A stretch of 64,000 bases of DNA from an uncultured Buttiauxella sp. (GTDB lineage: Bacteria; Pseudomonadota; Gammaproteobacteria; Enterobacterales; Enterobacteriaceae). Below the pieces are notes generated by a model. The model saw only the letters and a program-made list of their open reading frames with translations. It did not search any database and was not told the DNA's origin. Each line of letters starts with the position of its first letter. Positions within the stretch are counted from its first letter, which is position 1. The stretch covers positions 143,507 to 207,506 of the forward strand of contig CAMLJN010000004.1 in NCBI GenBank assembly GCA_946480445.1. The letters are read 5' to 3'. A program made the position numbers and the translations under genes. Positions 63,999 to 64,000 of the stretch are shown here, piece after piece.

Positions 63999-64000
63999 CT

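Larger units (their letters stand above)
62984..64000. mobile_element. Left end of a Mu-like transposable prophage (continues beyond window)
   Basis: The adhesin reading stops homologously at 62983 and new DNA begins TGTGGGGGAGAAATC. The TG end, three spaced end repeats within 152 bp, and a repressor gene 302-850 bp from the end pointing outward reproduce the left-end layout of phage Mu. No transposase, integrase or right end is within view. A Tn7-like element is the main alternative. Confidence 0.7.

Overview
The window is chromosomal DNA from a member of the Enterobacteriaceae, most like the Enterobacter / Cedecea / Lelliottia / Klebsiella side of the family. Gene order follows the 44-45 min region of Escherichia coli (gnd, wzz, his operon, yeeZ, yeeY, plaP, sbcB, dacD, sbmC, yeeA, yeeX, cobUST, nac, cbl, yeeO, mtfA, several tRNA-Asn genes), with extra genes in between. 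Many proteins are close to E. coli or Salmonella homologues. A genus cannot be fixed by eye.

1-4.8 kb is the distal end of the surface-polysaccharide locus: gnd, rfbB, rfbA, then a wzzB chain-length gene broken by both a frameshift and a stop codon. 4.8-12.2 kb is the complete histidine operon on the minus strand (hisLGDCBHAFI), with leader peptide and attenuator. 12.3-22.4 kb is conserved core: yeeZ, yeeY, a GABA-type aminotransferase next to the putrescine importer plaP, sbcB, dacD, SOS-controlled sbmC, yeeA and yeeX. 22.4-28.3 kb holds late cobalamin genes: a PduX-like threonine kinase facing cbiB-cbiP-cobU-cobS-cobT.

28.4-54.1 kb is a mosaic punctuated by four apparently identical tRNA-Asn genes, all on the minus strand, each with its own sigma70 promoter and hairpin terminator. 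Between them lie an ArsR-type regulator facing a second elongation factor G, yeeO, a LysR regulator facing nfsB, an aminopeptidase P, amn, a chemoreceptor, an oxidoreductase/monooxygenase pair, scsABCD, nac (sigma54 promoter plus NtrC-like palindrome), cbl, a second chemoreceptor with a FliA promoter, an aldo/keto reductase, and an MFS exporter facing a LysR regulator. mtfA closes this part.

54.1-64 kb is the most distinctive part. After a 1-kb AT-rich gap comes a TolC-family outer-membrane protein and then a giant Bap-like adhesin made of Ig-like repeats of about 99 residues. The repeats have a higher-order period of six domains (1794-1797 bp). The adhesin is cut inside its sixteenth repeat at about 62984. 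There the DNA switches to what looks like the left end of a Mu-like transposable prophage: a TG terminus, three spaced copies of a TTTGATACT motif laid out like transposase end-binding sites, a CI-type repressor gene pointing at the end, and two operator-like palindromes at the window edge. The rest of the phage and the adhesin's C-terminal secretion signal would lie beyond the window.
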